Positions 26,680-34,896 of a DNA stretch of 64,000 nt are shown piece by piece. The stretch spans positions 1 to 64,000 of the forward strand of contig NZ_FRAF01000001.1 in assembly GCF_900142255.1 (NCBI RefSeq). The letters run 5' to 3'. Within the stretch, counting starts at the first letter, position 1; each line of letters starts with the position of its first letter. Origin of the DNA: Alicyclobacillus tolerans (GTDB lineage Bacteria; Bacillota; Bacilli; Alicyclobacillales; Alicyclobacillaceae). Position numbers and translations under genes: made by a program. The notes under the pieces were generated by a model that worked only from the letters and a program-made list of their open reading frames with translations, was not told the DNA's origin and did no database searches.

Positions 26680-27153
26680 ATGACTCACTATCATTTACCT
26701 CCAAAAATTCAAACCTTGCATGAAGATATATTTCCAGAGCAATTACGATATCATCAGCGACGCGTATCGATTGAAAAACATTTTACTTTTGATGCGGCTC
26801 ATCATTTGCATGAGTATATGGGTAAATGCCACAATCTGCACGGACATACCTATCTTCTTCAAATCGAAATGAGCGGCATCCCAGACCCGCGTGGAATTGT
26901 CATGGATTTTGCTGAATTAAAGGAGCTTTTTGAAAATCGCATCAAAAATCGTCTTGATCACCAATATCTTAACGAAGTACTACCACCCATGAACACTACA
27001 GCTGAAAATATGATTGTGTGGATCTGGGAAGAATTAGAAGATGCTTTGAACGTTCAGTTTGGGGATAGAGGATTAAGACTTGAATCGCTGGTTCTCTATG
27101 AAACTCCCACAAGTTGCGCAAAGCTGCGGAGAGAGTGGATGATAAATGAATAA
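26680..27153 (+). CDS. queD: 6-Carboxytetrahydropterin synthase QueD, 157 aa
   Basis: QueD converts dihydroneopterin triphosphate to 6-carboxy-tetrahydropterin in queuosine synthesis. Zinc-ligand and catalytic motifs are visible: FTFDAAHHLHEYMGKCHNLHGHTY with the catalytic Cys and three zinc His, then MDFAELKELF, LDHQYLNE and PTAENMIVW-like NTTAENMIVWIW, ending with VLYETPTSCA. ATG 26680 has GGAGAG 8 bp upstream; the longer frame from 26629 is rejected. It overlaps queE by 8 bp. queC and queF are not in the window, and there is no room for a preQ1 riboswitch. Confidence 0.92.
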   Translation: MTHYHLPPKIQTLHEDIFPEQLRYHQRRVSIEKHFTFDAAHHLHEYMGKCHNLHGHTYLLQIEMSGIPDPRGIVMDFAELKELFENRIKNRLDHQYLNEVLPPMNTTAENMIVWIWEELEDALNVQFGDRGLRLESLVLYETPTSCAKLRREWMINE

Positions 27154-27898
27154 TCAATTGACAATCGATCATCAATCGGATGAACAGTTGAGAAATAGCG
27201 ACTTAAACGATTTACAACTGCCGATGGTAGAAATTTTCGAGACGATTCAAGGTGAAGGTACAGCAGCAGGTGAACGAACAACTTTTGTGCGTGTTTATAA
27301 CTGTAATTTACGCTGCCAATGGTGTGACACCAAATATAGCTACGCTCCTGAAAAACCTGTGTTTTTTGCATCCATTAAAGAAATCTGCCATAAAGCAGCA
27401 TCCTTTGAAAACCGCTGGCTCTGCCTGACCGGTGGTGAACCATTGATGCATGGGCGTAAATCTATCGCCTTGGTCGAAGCTTTAGCTAAAATACCTCATG
27501 TAACAGATGTGCACATTGAAACCAATGGAGCTATCGATCTCTCACCTTTTGCTCAACTTCGTCAGGAAATTCAACCTTTGGGTCAAAAAATCCGTTTCAT
27601 TATGGATTATAAGTTGCCAGGATCTGGTGAGGAACATCGAATGCTTACGAGTAATTTTCAATATCTAACTGAACGAGATGAAATAAAATTTGTCATTGCT
27701 GACGATCGCGATTTTGAAAGAGCCGTAGATATCGTTGAAAACGAGATCGGCGATGGAAAAGTGCTCTTCTCGCCTGTGTTTTCTTCTATGTCTGCCAAAC
27801 GACTCGTAGAAAAACTTCTGAAAACTAACTTAAAGCAAGTGCGCGTCAGTCTGCAACTTCACAAATGGATATGGGATCCTGAAGCACGCGGCGTCTAA
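27146..27898 (+). CDS. queE: 7-Carboxy-7-deazaguanine synthase QueE, 250 aa
   Basis: QueE is a radical-SAM enzyme contracting the pterin to 7-carboxy-7-deazaguanine. The substrate-binding start VEIFETIQGEGTAAGERTTFVRVYNCNLRCQWCDT contains the cluster-binding C-x3-C-x2-C. LTGGEPLMH (SAM contact) and IETNGAIDL follow. The length is normal. It is translationally coupled to queD by an 8-bp overlap, and its stop overlaps the convergent siroheme-type gene by 4 bp. Confidence 0.94.
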   Translation: MNNQLTIDHQSDEQLRNSDLNDLQLPMVEIFETIQGEGTAAGERTTFVRVYNCNLRCQWCDTKYSYAPEKPVFFASIKEICHKAASFENRWLCLTGGEPLMHGRKSIALVEALAKIPHVTDVHIETNGAIDLSPFAQLRQEIQPLGQKIRFIMDYKLPGSGEEHRMLTSNFQYLTERDEIKFVIADDRDFERAVDIVENEIGDGKVLFSPVFSSMSAKRLVEKLLKTNLKQVRVSLQLHKWIWDPEARGV

Positions 27899-28410
27899 TC
27901 CTTCGATTTGTTGTAAATTGATTGTAAATATTGAACAAAACGATTTCCACCATCTTCTAAATCAGCTTCTAGAGCTATTCGTAATTTTTTAGAGAGACTT
28001 GGATTGCATCCAGAGGAAGAAATGCCAATACGAACAGGCGAAACGTCCACTTCGCTGACAAACCAAAGATTGCTCTCCTCTGGATGATCGGCCACATTTA
28101 AAAAAACATGGTGATGACGCAATCGATGAACGACCTCAAGATTCACGGAAGATTCATTCGTTGCTACTATAATAAAAGAATAACCCTCCTCATCACCAGG
28201 AGAATAATCTCTTTCCAACCAGACTAACCTGCCATTTTGAGCCCATTTTGCAATGGTATCTGTAACGTTTGGGGCAATTACAGTAATATGGCGGACAACA
28301 TCCAAAATTTTACCAATCCTGCGTGTTGCGACATGTCCTCCACCAATCACCAGACAATCTTCTCTTTTAAAGTTTCCTGCCATCATCAATAATTTACCCA
28401 ATTCCTTCAT
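27895..28410 (-). CDS. Precorrin-2 dehydrogenase-like protein (SirC/Met8 N-terminal type), 171 aa
   Basis: The NAD-dependent dehydrogenase module of siroheme synthesis is recognisable. It has LVIGGGHVATRRIGKIL (Rossmann fold), ITVIAPNVTD, the loop LVWLERDYSPGDEEGYSFIIVATNESSVN, and VFLNVADHPEESNLWFVSEVDVSPVRIGISSSGCNPSLSKKLR with the conserved Asp of the NVAD motif. It stops before any uroporphyrinogen methyltransferase part. ATG 28410 has GAGGGAAG about 10 bp upstream; the 23-codon longer frame lacks a site. It stands alone without hemA or cysG partners, so the siroheme role is inferred from family. Confidence 0.87.
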   Translation of the reverse strand: MKELGKLLMMAGNFKREDCLVIGGGHVATRRIGKILDVVRHITVIAPNVTDTIAKWAQNGRLVWLERDYSPGDEEGYSFIIVATNESSVNLEVVHRLRHHHVFLNVADHPEESNLWFVSEVDVSPVRIGISSSGCNPSLSKKLRIALEADLEDGGNRFVQYLQSIYNKSKD

Positions 28411-28506
28411 CCCGTTTGTGCTTCCCTCACTTATTTTAGCCTCAAAAGACAAGCTGTACTTTCTCACAGGGTACAACAAACGGGATGATTCACAAAAATT
28501 TTTGAA

Positions 28507-28941
28507 CTAGTGAAACTCGATATCAATTTTATGTTGACCTGAAGATGGAGTACGTTTCGTCATGGTGACCATCAACAGACCATTTTTATAAGTTGCTTTT
28601 GCACTGGATTCATCTACTTCTGCAGGTAGCGGAATGGTACGCTGAAAAGTCCCGTAAAAACGTTCTATACGATGAGTCCGATCTGACTCAGTGCTGCTCT
28701 CTCTCTGTACTTTTCCTGAAAGCTGCAATTCACGAGGATGGACCACAATTGAAATATCATCTTTAGAAGCAAGCCCGGGAATTTCTGCTGTAACTTTTAC
28801 TTCTCTGCTTGTCTCCGTTACATCCAGACGTGGATGGTGAAAAGACCAGCCGCTAAACCAATTATCATCCCACAAATTAGGAAACCATGAAGAGGGTCTG
28901 GGAACCATCTCAGGATATGAACGATCTCGATGATTTTCCAT
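28507..28941 (-). CDS. Small heat shock protein Hsp20, 144 aa
   Basis: This is an alpha-crystallin-domain chaperone that holds unfolding proteins in large oligomers. The aromatic N-terminus (SSWFPNLWDDNWFSGWSF) is followed by PRLDVTETSREVKVTAEIPGL and the typical GTFQRTIPLPAEVDESSAKATYKNGLLMVTMTK, which contains the conserved A-x-x-x-N-G-x-L signature. The length is normal. ATG 28941 has AAAAGGAG at good distance. No CIRCE or CtsR operator is evident upstream. Confidence 0.9.
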   Translation of the reverse strand: MENHRDRSYPEMVPRPSSWFPNLWDDNWFSGWSFHHPRLDVTETSREVKVTAEIPGLASKDDISIVVHPRELQLSGKVQRESSTESDRTHRIERFYGTFQRTIPLPAEVDESSAKATYKNGLLMVTMTKRTPSSGQHKIDIEFH

Positions 28942-29171
28942 TAAAATGCACTCCTTTTCTTGACTAAACTGAGCCTAAACAAGAATTTTGTTACACTTAT
29001 TAGATTGAATCATTCAAAGATTTCTCATACAAAGCACGAGAAAGAAAAAAACTAAATCAAACACAAAACGGATAACGACCTTTGCATGAATCACTGAATT
29101 TTTACAAATGGTAAGGAACAGTCTTTTTTAAAATAATCTGTATGGATAATTAAAGTGAGGAAAATTGCAAT

Positions 29172-29882
29172 ATGAAGGTTATGGGTGCGTTTATCCAAAA
29201 AATTTTAAAATTTCTTCCCAAGAAGAAGCCATATACTCTTATCGGCTTTAGTTTAGCAGCAGTGCTAACCATATGCTGGTTCCCTATACCTACCGAAATG
29301 GCTGCAACTTCAATAAAAAAAGTTTCTCCTGTCATTTACTTAACCTTTGATGATGGTCCTAGTGAACGTTATACTCCCATCATCCTTCGTGAGTTAAAAG
29401 CCGAACATATTCACGCCACTTTCTTTGTTGTCGGTTATCGATGCGAACGCTACCCCGAATTAGTCAAGCAAATGGCCAGGGATGGACATACCATTGGCAA
29501 TCATAGTTATCGACACCAGGATATCGTACAATTGGCGTTGGATGAATTAAAATCAGATGTCCATAAAACCGATCAAATTATTTATCAAGCATCGGGAATC
29601 CGTCCAATTCTTTATCGACCACCAGGAGGACACATCGAACAAAATGAAATTCATTTTCTACAAAAAATGGGTCATCCCGTAAGGTTATGGAACGTGGATT
29701 CTCAAGATTGGAAAGCTACAAGCCAAGAGGATATTTGGCACGCCTTACATGGTCATGTCTATCCTGGTTCAATTATCCTGTTTCACGATGGAGTATCCGG
29801 AAGCCGCTATACGGCGGAAATACTACCTAAATTAATACATGAATGGAAGAAAGATGGTTATCAATTTAGGACCTTGTCCTAA
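29172..29882 (+). CDS. Polysaccharide deacetylase with N-terminal membrane anchor, 236 aa
   Basis: This second NodB-domain enzyme of the window is a better match to peptidoglycan/chitin deacetylases of spore formers (PdaB-like) than the one at 11076. One hydrophobic anchor (residues 21-36) is followed by VIYLTFDDGPSERYTP, HATFFVVGYRCERYP, the zinc motif TIGNHSYRHQD (H-x3-H), RPPGGHIEQ, VRLWNVDSQDW and IILFHDGV. All catalytic positions are present. GTGAGGA lies upstream of the ATG. It is a single-gene unit, probably acting on spore or vegetative wall glycans outside the membrane. Confidence 0.88.
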   Translation: MKVMGAFIQKILKFLPKKKPYTLIGFSLAAVLTICWFPIPTEMAATSIKKVSPVIYLTFDDGPSERYTPIILRELKAEHIHATFFVVGYRCERYPELVKQMARDGHTIGNHSYRHQDIVQLALDELKSDVHKTDQIIYQASGIRPILYRPPGGHIEQNEIHFLQKMGHPVRLWNVDSQDWKATSQEDIWHALHGHVYPGSIILFHDGVSGSRYTAEILPKLIHEWKKDGYQFRTLS

Positions 29883-29913
29883 GATTGGTTAAAAAAGATT
29901 GGAATCTATAAAA

Positions 29914-29955
29914 CCCCCGTCAGGATTTAATAGAGTATCAAACTCCTTCCGGGGG
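29914..29955 (-). terminator. Terminator between convergent genes
   Basis: CCCCCG/CGGGGG with an inner AGGA/TCCT pair. On the minus strand the stem is followed by TTTTAT, so it serves the YjcZ-like gene. Confidence 0.6.
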
Positions 29956-30023
29956 ACAAATGAAATCATCTTGATGAATTGGGGATGCACTGTTGATAGA
30001 CTAATCTTTGTTTCACCACAATT

Positions 30024-30131
30024 TTAATACGTCGCCGCAGCGCCGTAAGCAGGGATGAGCAGGAAGAACAGCACAAAGATGATGAGAAATACGACCGCCC
30101 AACTTGTATATCCACCAAATACGCCGTACAT
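30024..30131 (-). CDS. YjcZ-like sporulation peptide, 35 aa
   Basis: The peptide begins MYGVFGGYTSWAVVF and has one very hydrophobic helix, ending AYGAAATY. Gly/Tyr-rich start, single helix and length match the YjcZ/YhfT-type small sporulation peptides found in Bacilli. ATG 30131 (or 30134) follows AAGGGAGG at 4-7 bp; the longer frame to 30218 is rejected. Function is unknown. The neighbouring gene upstream on the same strand is an EamA transporter. Confidence 0.7.
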   Translation of the reverse strand: MYGVFGGYTSWAVVFLIIFVLFFLLIPAYGAAATY

Positions 30132-30242
30132 CATGCGGCCTCCCTTCATGACAGAGCTATTACACACTATGAACAAACAACCGCTAAATGAAATGGTGAA
30201 AGCCCATATGACATACAATTTGGGCGTAAAATGAGTAAAACC

Positions 30243-31220
30243 TTAAAAATTTACCTTTCTCTTCATATTTTTCCTAAATGGATAGACTTGCAGAATGAAT
30301 ACAGCAGTTAAAATACAGAATGCTCCCAACCAACCTGTGAATGCAAAATGTAACTGCAAAAAGAAAACACCTGCTAATGCGGAAGAAAGCGGTTCGGCAG
30401 ATGCCAGAACACTGGCTACTTGTGGCTGCAGATGGGTGAGGCTGAATATATAGAGCCAAAAAGCTAGTAAAGTGCCGGCAAAGACTACAAATCCAAGCAA
30501 CATGAGCGGTAAGGGTCGCCACACCACGCGTATAGAAAGAGACAAAAAAGGCAGAATGATAAGCAAACAGAAGCCACCAAGTAACATGGACCAACCAGTT
30601 ACAAGCAATGAACCAAATCGATGAAGCAACTGAACTGGATAGATTGTATAAAAAGCCAAAGTCAGTGCTGAGATAACGCCCCACACGATACAATCTAAAG
30701 GAACTGCAAACGCGTAAGGATGACCGTTTCTTACTAAAAAATACGTACCTAGCAGAGCCAATCCAACAGCTGCCCATTGAATCTTGTTCATCTTATTAGA
30801 ACCTCTGATCCAAAGATAGGCACTGACCATAGCTGGACATAAATATTGCAGAAACGTAGCTGTAGGCGCATTTCCGTAGCGAATGGACGAAAGATAGGAA
30901 AACTGCACACCCAACATTCCAACAATAGCAAATATCAATAAAGAAACTGTAGTATTGCGTTGAAAGAATGGCAGAAATACAAAGCGCATCCCTTTTTGAA
31001 AAGCGGTCATGATAAGCAATACAATGCCGGAGCCGAGCATTCGAATGACTGCAAGTGTAAAAGGAGACTCATGATAAGTTTGAAATAACACTTGCGCAGC
31101 TGTTCCCGACAGCCCCCAAAAAATAGCTGCTGTCAATACGGCACTGGTTCCTATCCAAGTCTGGCTTTTTTGTGGCTCTACATCGATCATGGTTTGTGTG
31201 GCTTCTGATTCAATTTGCAC
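30243..31220 (-). CDS. EamA-family (DMT) transporter, 325 aa
   Basis: Ten hydrophobic helices in two five-helix repeats define the EamA drug/metabolite transporter family. The first repeat has AAIFWGLSGTAAQVLF and RYGNAPTATFLQYLCPAMV; the second has FSLTHLQPQVASVLASAEPLSSALAGVFFL, with the typical E-P pair. The substrate cannot be inferred; relatives export amino acids or metabolites. ATG 31220 is preceded by a run of G and A (GAGGGGG). It is divergent from the small membrane gene and zwf. Confidence 0.85.
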   Translation of the reverse strand: MQIESEATQTMIDVEPQKSQTWIGTSAVLTAAIFWGLSGTAAQVLFQTYHESPFTLAVIRMLGSGIVLLIMTAFQKGMRFVFLPFFQRNTTVSLLIFAIVGMLGVQFSYLSSIRYGNAPTATFLQYLCPAMVSAYLWIRGSNKMNKIQWAAVGLALLGTYFLVRNGHPYAFAVPLDCIVWGVISALTLAFYTIYPVQLLHRFGSLLVTGWSMLLGGFCLLIILPFLSLSIRVVWRPLPLMLLGFVVFAGTLLAFWLYIFSLTHLQPQVASVLASAEPLSSALAGVFFLQLHFAFTGWLGAFCILTAVFILQVYPFRKNMKRKVNF

Positions 31221-31274
31221 TTGCGTATATCCCCCTCTATCTATAGAAATACTTTCTTAGGAGATGAGCTGCCG

Positions 31275-31385
31275 ATGAAAACTGCGTTAAAATGGCTATA
31301 CGCAACCATCTTAGGAGGGCTATTGGTAGTTGGTATTCTGTTCGTATGGTTACATCTACACACGGTTCATGGATGGAAAATATAA
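31275..31385 (+). CDS. Small membrane peptide, 36 aa
   Basis: ATG 31275 has AGGAG 11 bp upstream. The product is MKTALKWLYATILGG followed by LLVVGILFVWLHLHT and ends VHGWKI: one hydrophobic helix with a basic start. It is unrecognised and resembles the other short helix-only proteins in this window. Confidence 0.45.
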   Translation: MKTALKWLYATILGGLLVVGILFVWLHLHTVHGWKI

Positions 31386-31527
31386 GTTCGCTGGCCATAA
31401 CCTTGCCTATAGCTTGCGTTGAATAAACAATAACTCCTTTACAACCTTACAGAATAGGATTAAAACCATACTTGCTGTACAATAGCATGGTATATCAGGA
31501 ATGGAAAGACTAGAGGTGAAGCTGCAA

Positions 31528-33093
31528 ATGATGAATGAGGAATCCAAAATTGAACCGCATACGTTTATTTTATTCGGAGCAACAGGAGATTTAGCCAGGA
31601 GAAAATTAATTCCAGCCCTTTACAACATGTATCTTCGTGGACAAATCCCTGCAGACACCAGAATTGTAAATGTGGCTCGTTCAGCTTACGACGATCATGG
31701 ATATCGCACCCTAGCAAGAGAGGCTATGCGTGAGTTTGCTCCAAAATCCATAACCAAGGAAGACACCTGGAACGATTTTGCAAAAAAAATGTTTTATTGC
31801 CAACTAGATGCTTCCAATCTTGACCATTATAAGAAGCTTGTTAATATGGTTGAGGAGATTGAAGCGCATTCGAATACAAAAAATCGTCTGTTTTATCTGG
31901 CTATGGCACCTGATTTCTTCGCAACCGTAACACAAAATTTACAAGAAAGTGGATTGTCCCATACTGAAGGTTGGAGAAGACTTATTATTGAAAAACCTTT
32001 CGGTCACGACTTCGCCTCTGCTGAAGCGCTAAACAATGAATTGCGCAGCGTTTTTGAAGAAGACGAAATTTACCGCATCGACCACTATCTAGGCAAAGAA
32101 ATGGTACAAAACATTGAAGTCATTCGCTTTGCGAATTCCATTTTTGAACCGGTATGGAATAACCGTTCCATTTCCAATATCCAAATTACTTCCAGTGAGA
32201 CTGTGGGCGTAGAAGACCGGGCTTCCTATTATGAACATGCTGGTGCGTTACGCGACATGGTTCAAAACCATATGTTGCAAATGGTTATGATGATTGCCAT
32301 GGAACCACCAAGCCGTTTGAAAAATGAGGCCATTCGAGATGAAAAAGTAAAAGTTTTACGCTCGCTACGTCGTTTCTCACCTGAAGAAGTAAAAGATCAT
32401 GTGATACGTGGACAATATGGCGTTGGAACCATGAATGGGCAACAAGTACCTGCTTATGTTCAAGAAAAAAATGTAAATCCTTCTTCAGAGACAGAAACCT
32501 ACGTAGCAGCCAAATTGTATGTAGATAACTTTCGCTGGGCTGGCGTACCTTTTTATATTCGGACAGGCAAGCGTCTTTCTGTCAAATCAACTGAGATTGT
32601 GATTCAGTTTCGAGATATGCCAAAACATTTATATTTTAATCAAGATGGCAATCTTGGCCCCAACTTGCTTGTCATTCGTGTCAATCCTGTAGAAGGTATG
32701 TATATACAACTCAACGCCAAAAGACCTGGTACAGATGAAATGGTCGTGCCAGTAGCCATGGAATTCAGTCAGCCACTTGATGCATCCCAAGAAGCTTACG
32801 AGCGTCTTTTTTATGACGCCATGCGCGGAGATTCTACTTTCTTTACACGTTGGGATGAAGTATCACTTGCTTGGAAATTTGTCGATCCGATTGCCGAAGC
32901 CTTCACAGAAAAGCGTTTGCCGCTTCATCATTATACAGCGGGAAGTCATGGCCCTGAAGCTGCAGATAACTTGCTAGCAAAAGAGGGACATCGTTGGTGG
33001 CCTGTTTATGGACAGGAAACAGCATCTGTGGAAGCTCGCTTAGAAAAAGAAACGGCTACACTACGGGAGGGAAAAAATCATGAAAATCCATGA
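31528..33093 (+). CDS. zwf: Glucose-6-phosphate 1-dehydrogenase Zwf, 521 aa
   Basis: Zwf oxidises glucose-6-phosphate with NADP+, the entry to the oxidative pentose phosphate pathway. The N-terminal coenzyme fold starts FILFGATGDLARRKLIPALY. The substrate/active-site signature RIDHYLGKEMVQN (with the base His of the pair) and the segment RASYYEHAGALRDMVQNHMLQ are intact, as is YIRTGKRLSVKSTEI. ATG 31528 is chosen because AGAGGTGAAG lies about 9 bp upstream; the ATG at 31501 has no usable site. The 3' end overlaps the cyclase-family gene by 14 bp, so translation is probably coupled. Neither gnd nor pgl is adjacent. Confidence 0.95.
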   Translation: MMNEESKIEPHTFILFGATGDLARRKLIPALYNMYLRGQIPADTRIVNVARSAYDDHGYRTLAREAMREFAPKSITKEDTWNDFAKKMFYCQLDASNLDHYKKLVNMVEEIEAHSNTKNRLFYLAMAPDFFATVTQNLQESGLSHTEGWRRLIIEKPFGHDFASAEALNNELRSVFEEDEIYRIDHYLGKEMVQNIEVIRFANSIFEPVWNNRSISNIQITSSETVGVEDRASYYEHAGALRDMVQNHMLQMVMMIAMEPPSRLKNEAIRDEKVKVLRSLRRFSPEEVKDHVIRGQYGVGTMNGQQVPAYVQEKNVNPSSETETYVAAKLYVDNFRWAGVPFYIRTGKRLSVKSTEIVIQFRDMPKHLYFNQDGNLGPNLLVIRVNPVEGMYIQLNAKRPGTDEMVVPVAMEFSQPLDASQEAYERLFYDAMRGDSTFFTRWDEVSLAWKFVDPIAEAFTEKRLPLHHYTAGSHGPEAADNLLAKEGHRWWPVYGQETASVEARLEKETATLREGKNHENP

Positions 33094-33709
33094 TATTTCT
33101 ATGAGAATTTACCCTGATATGGCTGTATACAAAAATAAAGATGAGAAAAGGCCTCAATTTGAAATTACATCTAATTTTATCAATGGTGAAGGTGTTCGTG
33201 AAACCAGATTACATATGGATGCTCATACAGGTACACATGTAGATGCTAAACTTCACATGTTAGCTGGACAGAATAGCATAGACACTTTGCCTTTAGAACA
33301 AGTAATACGAAAAGTTCGTGTGATAGATTTTACACATGTGGACAAAGTGATTGAGGTTTCCGATTTACAAGCGATTTCACCAGAAAAAGATGATTTTTTA
33401 CTGTTTCATACGGCTAATTCCAATGATGAGATATTTAATCCTGAATTTGTATACTTAAGCGAACAGGGTGCTCAATATTTGGTCGAAAAACAGATTGCTG
33501 GAGTAGGAATAGATGGATTAGGGATTGAACGAAGCCAGCCTGGTCATCCAACACATAAAATTTTATTTGATGCCAACATCGTCATTATTGAAGGCTTGCG
33601 CCTAGCACACATTGTACCAGGTGAATATTTTATGGTTGCTGCTCCACTTTATATTGAAGGAATTGAGGCTGCTCCCGCTAGAGTTGTTCTCATAGAAGGT
33701 TTAACATAA
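33080..33709 (+). CDS. Cyclase-family protein (kynurenine formamidase-like), 209 aa
   Basis: This is a metal-dependent hydrolase of the cyclase/formamidase (KynB-like) fold. The metal-binding motif HMDAHTGTHVDAKLHM (H-x-G-T-H-x-D-x3-H) is complete. LFHTANS, GVGIDGLGIERSQPGHPTHKILFDANIVIIEGLRL and FMVAAPLYIEG are typical of the fold. The start overlaps zwf by 14 bp. There are no tryptophan-degradation genes nearby, so kynurenine may not be the substrate. Coupling to zwf suggests a role around sugar-phosphate or lactone metabolism, which is only a guess. Confidence 0.85.
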   Translation: MKIHDISMRIYPDMAVYKNKDEKRPQFEITSNFINGEGVRETRLHMDAHTGTHVDAKLHMLAGQNSIDTLPLEQVIRKVRVIDFTHVDKVIEVSDLQAISPEKDDFLLFHTANSNDEIFNPEFVYLSEQGAQYLVEKQIAGVGIDGLGIERSQPGHPTHKILFDANIVIIEGLRLAHIVPGEYFMVAAPLYIEGIEAAPARVVLIEGLT

Positions 33710-33733
33710 GATAAGTGATTTACTTCTTAAGAT

Positions 33734-33780
33734 GTCAAAAAAATCCTCGTTGGAGACAGCGGGGATTTTTTTGACATTTT
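33734..33780. terminator. Bidirectional-looking terminator after the zwf operon
   Basis: The 13-bp arms at 33734-33746 and 33763-33775 (GTC-A7-TCC type) pair perfectly around a partly paired loop and are followed by ACATTTTTTTT. Confidence 0.85.
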
Positions 33781-33896
33781 TTTTGCTCGACCCTCAAAAA
33801 GAGAAGACTACCAACGCAACCTTTAATTGAACACAGATACTGTTGAATTGATAGAGTAGTTTATCATCGAATTACATGATTTAGGAGGATTAGCAG

Positions 33897-34742
33897 ATGA
33901 TGAAAAAGAAAACAATTGGTTTGGCTGCAGCAGTTGCAACGCTTGCATTTTCTGGAATTACCGCTTATGCTGATGGAAGTAATCATTTTCAATCCCAATA
34001 TGAAGCAAACAGTAAAACAGAAGCTTCCCTATGGAGTCAAGTACAAAGCAATTCCTCGAATACTTCTGTAAACCAACTTATTTCGACGGTTTCTGATTTA
34101 AATACACAAATCAATACTTTATATAATACCGAGCAAAACTTAGAAAATGACAAATCCACTTTAGATAGTTTTCATTTTTCTTTGCCTCAGCAACAACAAG
34201 AATTAAAACAATTAAATGAACAACGCATGAAAATTCTAATCAAATCTGATAGCGCCTGGAAACTTGTTGTAGCGTATTGGCAGGCCATGCATGTGGTAGG
34301 AAGAAATTTTATAAACTTCCATCCACCTATGCCGCCCCGCGGTCCCAAAGGTCCTCATGGACCCATTGCTGCACCGCTCCAACAATTCATTCAAGCTCGA
34401 AATCAATTTACGGATACATTTTCGACTGGATGGGGCAATATGAGCGCTTATAATCTGTTGAAATTGGCTATCCAAGAGCATAACCAGACACAGAAACAAC
34501 TATGGAAAATTGACGAAAAGATTGCTGAACTCAAGCATGATGATCTTGGGAATTTTAAGCAGCCCTTGAACGATGCTATCCCACAACTGCAAGCTACCAT
34601 TCTTCATTTGCAAAAAACAGAAATCAGTTATACAAAACTGATTATTGAAATGCAATCAGAAAGTACATCTAGTACGACTTATGGAAATTCCTCTGATGGA
34701 GTAACAATTACCAGTGTGAACTCCAGTACAGTTCAATCCTAA
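33897..34742 (+). CDS. Secreted coiled-coil protein of unknown function, 281 aa
   Basis: A clear signal peptide (MMKKKTIGLAAAVATLAFSGITAYA, cleavage after AYA) precedes a hydrophilic, Gln/Asn/Ser-rich chain. Long helical segments with heptad-like Leu/Ile spacing lie around residues 55-115 and 190-250. Between them lies a short proline-rich loop PPMPPRGPKGPHGP resembling a collagen-type turn. The tail is Ser/Thr-rich. No enzyme motif is seen. AGGAGG lies 8 bp before ATG 33897. It is a single-gene unit between two strong terminators. It is probably an extracellular or wall-associated structural or adaptor protein; no family is recognised. Confidence 0.7.
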   Translation: MMKKKTIGLAAAVATLAFSGITAYADGSNHFQSQYEANSKTEASLWSQVQSNSSNTSVNQLISTVSDLNTQINTLYNTEQNLENDKSTLDSFHFSLPQQQQELKQLNEQRMKILIKSDSAWKLVVAYWQAMHVVGRNFINFHPPMPPRGPKGPHGPIAAPLQQFIQARNQFTDTFSTGWGNMSAYNLLKLAIQEHNQTQKQLWKIDEKIAELKHDDLGNFKQPLNDAIPQLQATILHLQKTEISYTKLIIEMQSESTSSTTYGNSSDGVTITSVNSSTVQS

Positions 34743-34781
34743 ATCCAAGTCAGTTCTCAATGCGTTATTCTTTTTCTTCAT

Positions 34782-34849
34782 AAAAAAATGAAAGGGGCTG
34801 TCCCTCAGTCATCTACGATGACTTTTGGGACAGCCCCTTTCATTTTTTT
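34782..34849. terminator. 68-bp near-perfect palindrome, strong terminator
   Basis: Perfect 23-bp arms (34782-34804 and 34827-34849) contain AGGGGCTGTCCC/GGGACAGCCCCT plus flanking A and T runs, and the centre holds AGTCAT/ATGACT. It ends in seven T on both strands. It shares sequence with the hairpins at 38253-38300 and 50961-50988. Confidence 0.9.
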
Positions 34850-34896
34850 GAATAAAATTACTCTTCCCACTCATACTATGATGGGGAGATGAAGTT

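Noticed and set aside
26610-26680. preQ1 riboswitch before queDE
   Set aside because: Only about 70 bp separate the HD-GYP gene start from queD, and no preQ1 pseudoknot-like sequence is visible.
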